64,000 bases of DNA, taken from the NCBI GenBank assembly GCA_964598845.1, contig CAZRDM010000004.1:66986-130985 (forward strand). Direction: 5' to 3'. The position numbers and the translations under genes were made by a program. Each line of letters opens with the position of its first letter. Positions within the stretch are counted from its first letter, which is position 1. Shown here piece by piece: positions 59,728 through 64,000 of the stretch. The DNA comes from FEN-987 sp964598845 (GTDB lineage Archaea; Thermoproteota; Bathyarchaeia; 40CM-2-53-6). The notes under the pieces are model-generated. The model was given only the letters and a program-made list of their open reading frames with translations. It was not told the origin of the DNA and did no database searches.

Positions 59728-60891
59728 CTAACAGTTTCGAGTATCTTGCCTCTTCATCTCCTCGTATATTCGGAAATGCTCCTGCGCTACCTTCGTCCAG
59801 CTTGTTTGATTGGCGTAGGTCGCGCTTCGCCTTGCTAGCCTTTCGGCATAGTCTTTGTCGGTCAGTATCCTTGCCAAGATCTCTGCCAACCTCTCCCTCT
59901 TTCCTGGACGGATGACTGTTTCAGGCGAGATTTCTTGAACCTCCTCGAATCTCGGGACGTCTGTGGCGACGATCGGCTTGCCTGCTCCAATTCCGAGATG
60001 AAGTGCACCGCTGACCTCAACATATGATCTGTCGTGCAGGTAGGTCAAGACATCAGCGGATCCGAAGATAGATGGCAGTTCGGTTTCGTCTACGTATCTC
60101 TCAATGAGCCTTACATATTGACCCAGGCCTAGTTTCTGGACGAGAGACCTGCGCATCTGGATTTCTTCTATATCCCCCGCTGATGAATGGGGGTGAAGAC
60201 CCCCCGCGAGAAGAAGACGCGCGTCAGGAACTTCCTTGAGTATCATGGGGAGAGTCTGGATCAGAAGGCAGTCGTTTTTTGCTCTTCGCACGAACCCCAT
60301 CGAGAGAATGACCCTATCCGTTTCCTTGAATCCTAGTACCCTCTTGGCTTCAGCTCCTTGAACGCTTGAGAGTATGGTCGTTCCGTGGGGTACGACCGCT
60401 ATCTTCTTGGAGTCAACGCCATATGCCAACAACCATTTCTTCATGGTGTCTGAGTGAACGATGATCTTTGCAGCTATCTTACCAAGCTCTGCATGGTTTC
60501 TTGCGAAGTTCTCGAGGCCGTAGGTGACCTTTTCGACCGTGACGGGAGTGTGAACCTCATGCATCGTGACTATGATATTGTCATCGAGTTGCTTGAGAAG
60601 ACTGAAGAAACTGTCGCCAAACCCGTATACAGTGTAGTCATGTTGAATGTGGATGATCTCCGGCTTGACCTCGGATATCGCATGGAGGATATGTTCGACA
60701 TATTTCTCGCCTCTGTTGAAACATGGGATGCACGCGGTTCCTCCGTGAACGCATCGCTTTCCGTTTCTTTCTGTTAGGACAGTGACCCTAACCGGACTTG
60801 TCTCTACGAGAGCCTGACATAGGCTGTACGTGTAGTATGCGATCCCACAACGTATCGGAGGGTATGTCGATACAAAACACACATTTAACAT
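59728..60891 (-). CDS. glycosyltransferase family 4 (GT-B)
   Basis: The 387-residue enzyme reads NVCFVSTYPPIRCGIAYYTY, then IIHIQHDYTVYGFGDS, VILSMGFVRRAKNDCLLIQT, and DVLTYLHDRSYVEVSGALHL with AGKPIVATDVPRFEEV. The E-x7-E donor motif (EVSGALHLGIGAGKPIV) is partly changed, with Glu at the first position. It starts seven bases inside the end of the next GT gene and reads from the same promoter. It acts in glycan assembly on the cytoplasmic side. Confidence 0.85.
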   Translation of the reverse strand: MLNVCFVSTYPPIRCGIAYYTYSLCQALVETSPVRVTVLTERNGKRCVHGGTACIPCFNRGEKYVEHILHAISEVKPEIIHIQHDYTVYGFGDSFFSLLKQLDDNIIVTMHEVHTPVTVEKVTYGLENFARNHAELGKIAAKIIVHSDTMKKWLLAYGVDSKKIAVVPHGTTILSSVQGAEAKRVLGFKETDRVILSMGFVRRAKNDCLLIQTLPMILKEVPDARLLLAGGLHPHSSAGDIEEIQMRRSLVQKLGLGQYVRLIERYVDETELPSIFGSADVLTYLHDRSYVEVSGALHLGIGAGKPIVATDVPRFEEVQEISPETVIRPGKRERLAEILARILTDKDYAERLARRSATYANQTSWTKVAQEHFRIYEEMKRQDTRNC

Positions 60892-62009
60892 GGGGCGCTG
60901 CCAGATATGGCGAGGGCTCTGAACCGCTTAACGAAACTGTCTGGCGAGAATGTAGAAGCTCTTTCCACAGCCTTATGTTGCATCTCCGCCCATTCGCTGT
61001 GCTCCAGCTCCAACATCTTCACTATGTATCTGGCAAATTCTTCGTCATTCTTGGCTAGGTAACCTGTCTCTCCATCGATAACCGTCTCTTGGATTCCTCC
61101 TCGATTGTAGGCCAGGACTGGAGCGCCTTGACTCATAGCTTCAAGCGGCGTCAAGCCGAACGGCTCACTGATTCTGGGATGGCAATAGACTTTCGCGCTA
61201 GAATACATTTGAATCAGCTGACGATCAGATGGGTTCAGTTCTATCGTAACAGCCTCTTCTCGAAGACTCAACAGGTTTTTCAAAAAGTGACTGTGACGGC
61301 CGTTGGGGTAACCTGCAAGGATCAACCTCGCATCTCCAACCTTCTCTCTCACTTTGTGGAATATCTTCACCAAGAAGTCTTGTCTCTTCAACTTCGTAAA
61401 CCTTCCCACATATAGCACAATATTCTCACGAGGTTTACCGATATTGTCAACTCTTTCCATAAACGGATAATCGATCCCCGGGTAGACCACTTGAGCCGTC
61501 TTGTCCCAAGCTCTACTGATGGCTGCTTGCGTGTAATTTGAATTGCAGAAAATTAGGTCCGCTGCCCATAGAAACTGCTTATTGAACCAGCTGGAGAACC
61601 TGTAGTAATCCGTGTACGGGCTGCGTGAGAAGTGGGATTCTTCCTCGAAAGGGAAGTGTACGTATTGTATCGTCCTCAATTTTCGCTTGAGAAGCCTAGC
61701 AATGCCAAGGTTCACCACATCCTCTGTCATGGACACAAACACATGAGGATCGGCGCACTGAATCGCCTCCTCGATCGACAAGGCTAGCTCTACTAGGTTC
61801 TTTATGGTGGTGTTCTTCAGAGAAATAGAAGGACTTTTGAAGAAAACTTTCTTTCCCACATCATCAAACTCTGGAAAGCCTCCCTTCAGTGAGAATGTTA
61901 TTATGAACACTTCATCTCCAGCTCTCTCCAGACCCGTAGCAAGAATCTTCGTAAGGCGTTCACCGCCGCCCCTTACGAACAGGTGGGGATGTATAATTGC
62001 AACCCTCAT
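60885..62009 (-). CDS. glycosyltransferase family 4, mannosyltransferase-like
   Basis: The 374-residue GT-B enzyme begins RVAIIHPHLFVRGGGERLTK, with VLYVGRFTKLKRQDFLVKIF at the domain junction and the donor site HPRISEPFGLTPLEAMSQGA. The E-x7-E motif (EPFGLTPLE) is intact. It resembles the alpha-1,3-mannosyltransferase ALG2 family, which has the same GGGAERLxxxL start. It may extend the lipid-linked oligosaccharide. It is the first gene of a three-gene minus-strand unit whose promoter lies in the 62.0-62.4 kb gap. Confidence 0.85.
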   Translation of the reverse strand: MRVAIIHPHLFVRGGGERLTKILATGLERAGDEVFIITFSLKGGFPEFDDVGKKVFFKSPSISLKNTTIKNLVELALSIEEAIQCADPHVFVSMTEDVVNLGIARLLKRKLRTIQYVHFPFEEESHFSRSPYTDYYRFSSWFNKQFLWAADLIFCNSNYTQAAISRAWDKTAQVVYPGIDYPFMERVDNIGKPRENIVLYVGRFTKLKRQDFLVKIFHKVREKVGDARLILAGYPNGRHSHFLKNLLSLREEAVTIELNPSDRQLIQMYSSAKVYCHPRISEPFGLTPLEAMSQGAPVLAYNRGGIQETVIDGETGYLAKNDEEFARYIVKMLELEHSEWAEMQHKAVERASTFSPDSFVKRFRALAISGSAPC

Positions 62010-62120
62010 TGAAACAATCCAACTGGAGGTTTTCCTAGATTTCTGTGTTCAATCAACCGGTAGAACATGACGTTCGATCTCGCATTTTCCCAAATCGGTA
62101 TTCGGAGGCGCATGTGAAGC

Positions 62121-62145
62121 GTTCAAGACTGCTCCGATCTTGAAC
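62121..62145. promoter_or_regulatory. perfect inverted repeat GTTCAAGA-N9-TCTTGAAC
   Basis: Eight bases (62121-62128) are exactly complementary to 62138-62145 with a nine-base spacer. It lies between divergent glycosyltransferase and methyltransferase genes, so it could be an operator or an RNA hairpin. It is not followed by a T-run, so an operator is more likely than a terminator. Confidence 0.45.
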
Positions 62146-62184
62146 AAGTGTCGTGTGATCTGAACTTGTATATTAGTAGACGAC

Positions 62185-62240
62185 GCGTACATCGAACTAT
62201 AGATACAGCAAGTTCAGCAATGCCGCATCAATCGTGAGCG
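62185..62240. repeat. dispersed intergenic repeat, copy C
   Basis: This copy shares gcgtac, gaac-tata, gttcag and gcatcaatc-tga-cg with copy B2 at 56272-56324, in the same order, with a seven-base insertion and small changes. It lacks the ggtggaccggg start. The remainder of 62010-62414 contains the inverted repeat at 62121 and no recognised gene. Confidence 0.5.
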
Positions 62241-62414
62241 TTTGACTTTCCGTCCTAATGGACTAGATGCATCACGTATCTCGGCAGCTGTGGCACAAGC
62301 GAAAGGAGGATAGCTCGAGAGGGATTGTACGAGTTCCCAAAAAAAGGCGAGTGCGCTGAGAAGACCTATTTGGCAATGTAACCGTCGTAAGGTCCAGTGG
62401 GGTTGTAGACAAGA

Positions 62415-63857
62415 ATGAGAACCGGCTTTGAGGGAGGTCAACTCAAGATACTTACAAAAAGCAAACTTCACGCCATATACTTGGCCATACTTGACGCTCT
62501 CGAGTTTCATGGCGTGAGGATGGAATGTGAACCAGCTCTGAAACTTCTAGACGAGGCTGGCGCGACAGTTGACTACGAGCAGCAGACCGTGTTGTTCCCT
62601 GAATATCTTGTTGAAGAGTCGTTGAGGAAGGCACCGAAGAGGGTCCGGATGTGCGGCAGAGACAGCAGGCAAGACTTCGTGATTGAAGGAAAGAAGGTTT
62701 TCTTCGGGACGTTTAGCGGAGCGATCTACATCACAGATCTCAAGACCGGGGAGAGGAGAAGCTGTGCAACGCAGGATATGGCGAACGCAGCCAAGATAAG
62801 CGATGCTCTCGAGAATCAAGACTACGTAATGGCGTTGTTCAGCCCCCTAGATGCTCCTCCAGAAATTCAAGGCCTATACGAAGGAGACGCTCTGATGTCA
62901 AACACAGTCAAACACGTCATGGTATTCGCGTACCATGGAAAGGAGGTGACAAGGAAGCAGATAGAGATGGCCAGACTCGTGGCCGGCGGTGAGGAGGCAC
63001 TGAGGAAGAGGCCGATAATCTCACTCTACGATGAACCCGCTTCTCCATTCATATTTGGGAGAGAATACGTGGAGGCTCTCATGGAGTGGGCGCAAGAAGG
63101 TCTGCCGGTGGTTTGGGCTGGAATCCCCCTAGGTGGTGCAACTGGCCCGATCACGTTAGCCGGAGGAGTTGTCCAAGGGATGGCGGAATCGATAGCGGGA
63201 AATGTCATAGCTCAACTAGTCAATCCGGGAACGCCATTCATCTTTGGGTTCGTTCCGCTTGTGATGGATATGAGGAGCACACTCGCAGCCTACGGGGCCC
63301 CTGAGAACTTGCTTCTAGGCATAGCTCAAGCCCAGCTGGCACACTACCTCGGAATACCGCTTTGGGGAACTGGGGGATGCACGGACTCGAAAACTTTGGA
63401 CGCGCAGACCTTCTCCGAGGCCTCGATGAATCTTATGACAGCCGCTTTGTCGGGTCAGAACCTCATCCACGACATAGCTCTGATAGAGTCAGCGAAGAGT
63501 GCCAGCTGCGAATTGCTCGTCATCTGCGACGAAATCATAGGTATGATCAAACGGGTGATGGCCGGGATGGAGGTCAATGATTCTACCTTGGCTTTAGAGG
63601 AGATAGGAACGGTTAGACATGGCGGGACATACCTTGCGCTAAAACACACTCGGGAGCATTTCGAGAAGGAACGTTGGTTACCGGAGCTAACGGATAGAAC
63701 CTTCTCGTATGAATCGTGGAAAAAGAAAGGAGCAAGGAATATGGTAGATGTTGCGAGGGAGAAGATCAGAAAAATACTCAAAGAACATGAGGTGGAACCC
63801 CTACCCAGTGACGTTAGAAGAGGAATTGATAGACTAAAGAGGGTAGAACCTCAATAA
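62415..63857 (+). CDS. MttB-family (non-pyrrolysine) methyltransferase
   Basis: This 480-residue TIM-barrel protein of the trimethylamine:corrinoid methyltransferase superfamily reads HGVRMECEPALKLLDEAGA, VFFGTFSGAIYITDLKTGER, PASPFIFGREYVEALMEWA and GAPENLLLGIAQAQLAHYLG. There is no in-frame UAG, so it lacks the pyrrolysine of true MttB and belongs to the branch that includes glycine-betaine and other quaternary-amine demethylases. It moves a methyl group from the substrate to a corrinoid protein. No MttC-like corrinoid protein is visible before the window ends. The ATG at 62415 is the first start. Confidence 0.88.
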   Translation: MRTGFEGGQLKILTKSKLHAIYLAILDALEFHGVRMECEPALKLLDEAGATVDYEQQTVLFPEYLVEESLRKAPKRVRMCGRDSRQDFVIEGKKVFFGTFSGAIYITDLKTGERRSCATQDMANAAKISDALENQDYVMALFSPLDAPPEIQGLYEGDALMSNTVKHVMVFAYHGKEVTRKQIEMARLVAGGEEALRKRPIISLYDEPASPFIFGREYVEALMEWAQEGLPVVWAGIPLGGATGPITLAGGVVQGMAESIAGNVIAQLVNPGTPFIFGFVPLVMDMRSTLAAYGAPENLLLGIAQAQLAHYLGIPLWGTGGCTDSKTLDAQTFSEASMNLMTAALSGQNLIHDIALIESAKSASCELLVICDEIIGMIKRVMAGMEVNDSTLALEEIGTVRHGGTYLALKHTREHFEKERWLPELTDRTFSYESWKKKGARNMVDVAREKIRKILKEHEVEPLPSDVRRGIDRLKRVEPQ

Positions 63858-63871
63858 CGCGACGCTGACGG

Positions 63872-63886
63872 AAACCCGAGTTTTTC
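63872..63886 (+). terminator. poly-T terminator-like run after the methyltransferase gene
   Basis: The run cgagtttttctcttc lies about 15 bases after the stop, with no strong stem. Confidence 0.3.
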
Positions 63887-63926
63887 TCTTCGGACCTCAC
63901 GAGGTAGATCAGGTCAATAAGCACCT

Positions 63927-64000
63927 CTATCTTACGATAACTAACTCCTTTTCGGCTTCTTTTACGATTTCTCTGAGCTTCGCTTGTACGTCTCTTGGTA
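63927..64000 (-). CDS. C-terminal end of a minus-strand gene, cut by window edge
   Basis: The minus strand from 64000 reads PRDVQAKLREIVKEAEKELV and then IVR before a TAG at 63927-63929. The amphipathic helix with alternating Lys and Glu looks coding, but only 24 residues are inside the window. No family can be named. Confidence 0.35.
   Translation of the reverse strand, partial: PRDVQAKLREIVKEAEKELVIVR

Overview
The window is archaeal. It carries aEF-1 beta beside its partner zinc-ribbon protein, a Cdc48-type double AAA+ ATPase, FEN1 with a C-terminal PCNA-binding motif, Trm5, DUF371, Trm112, a DUF123 (GIY-YIG) protein, a geranylgeranyl-reductase-family flavoenzyme, TrmB regulators and a dolichol-type GlcNAc-phosphotransferase. 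Starts are often TTG or GTG, and several genes have a TATA-like box about 25 bases upstream of the start with no clear Shine-Dalgarno. The VPGFPxESI-type membrane tails, the CFI-box tail and the overall repertoire suggest the Thaumarchaeota/Nitrososphaeria-Bathyarchaeia side of the archaea. That placement is inference. The enzymes present (amino-acid and acyl catabolism, electron-transfer flavoprotein with a membrane quinone reductase, MttB-type demethylase) suggest a heterotroph.

Layout. 1-11.8 kb: peptide/amino-acid metabolism and transport (M20 hydrolase, APC permease, amidase with a GatC/AtzG-like partner, EamA exporter, threonine synthase, a frameshifted C45 acyltransferase, a GSA-aminomutase-like aminotransferase), plus an overlapping nucleotidyltransferase-phosphoesterase pair. 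12.2-16.1 kb: an EtfAB plus membrane Fe-S quinone-oxidoreductase operon. 16.1-22.6 kb: housekeeping (cdc48, winged helix, geranylgeranyl reductase, aEF-1 beta, zinc ribbon, FEN1). 22.7-30.5 kb: surface proteins interleaved with folate, protein-repair and tRNA-modification genes. 30.5-42.5 kb: LarC, cysteine metabolism, a Xaa-Pro peptidase, an ECF vitamin transporter, RidA and an ornithine-cyclodeaminase-family enzyme. 42.7-62.0 kb: Trm112, then a surface-glycan locus: sugar nucleotidyltransferase, phosphoglucosamine mutase, GT4 phosphotransferase, UDP-sugar dehydrogenase, DUF354, four glycosyltransferases and GH130. Two paralogous TrmB regulators lie inside it, and a macro-domain protein, ChrB proteins and an MFS permease interrupt it. 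62.4-63.9 kb: an MttB-family methyltransferase without an internal amber codon.

The window contains several decayed genes: a Rossmann-fold (DapB-like) remnant at about 12.0 kb, a cation-diffusion-facilitator tail at about 41.3 kb, a ChrB copy broken by UGA at about 54.5 kb, and a frameshifted C45 enzyme at about 9.4 kb. Other observations are: a 46-codon ORF coupled to cdc48 by an ATGA overlap, under a TATA box bracketed by two GTTAC-N5-GTAAC palindromes; a dispersed intergenic repeat confined to 53-62 kb; and a palindrome over the promoter of the first trmB. No tRNA, rRNA, CRISPR array or insertion sequence was recognised.
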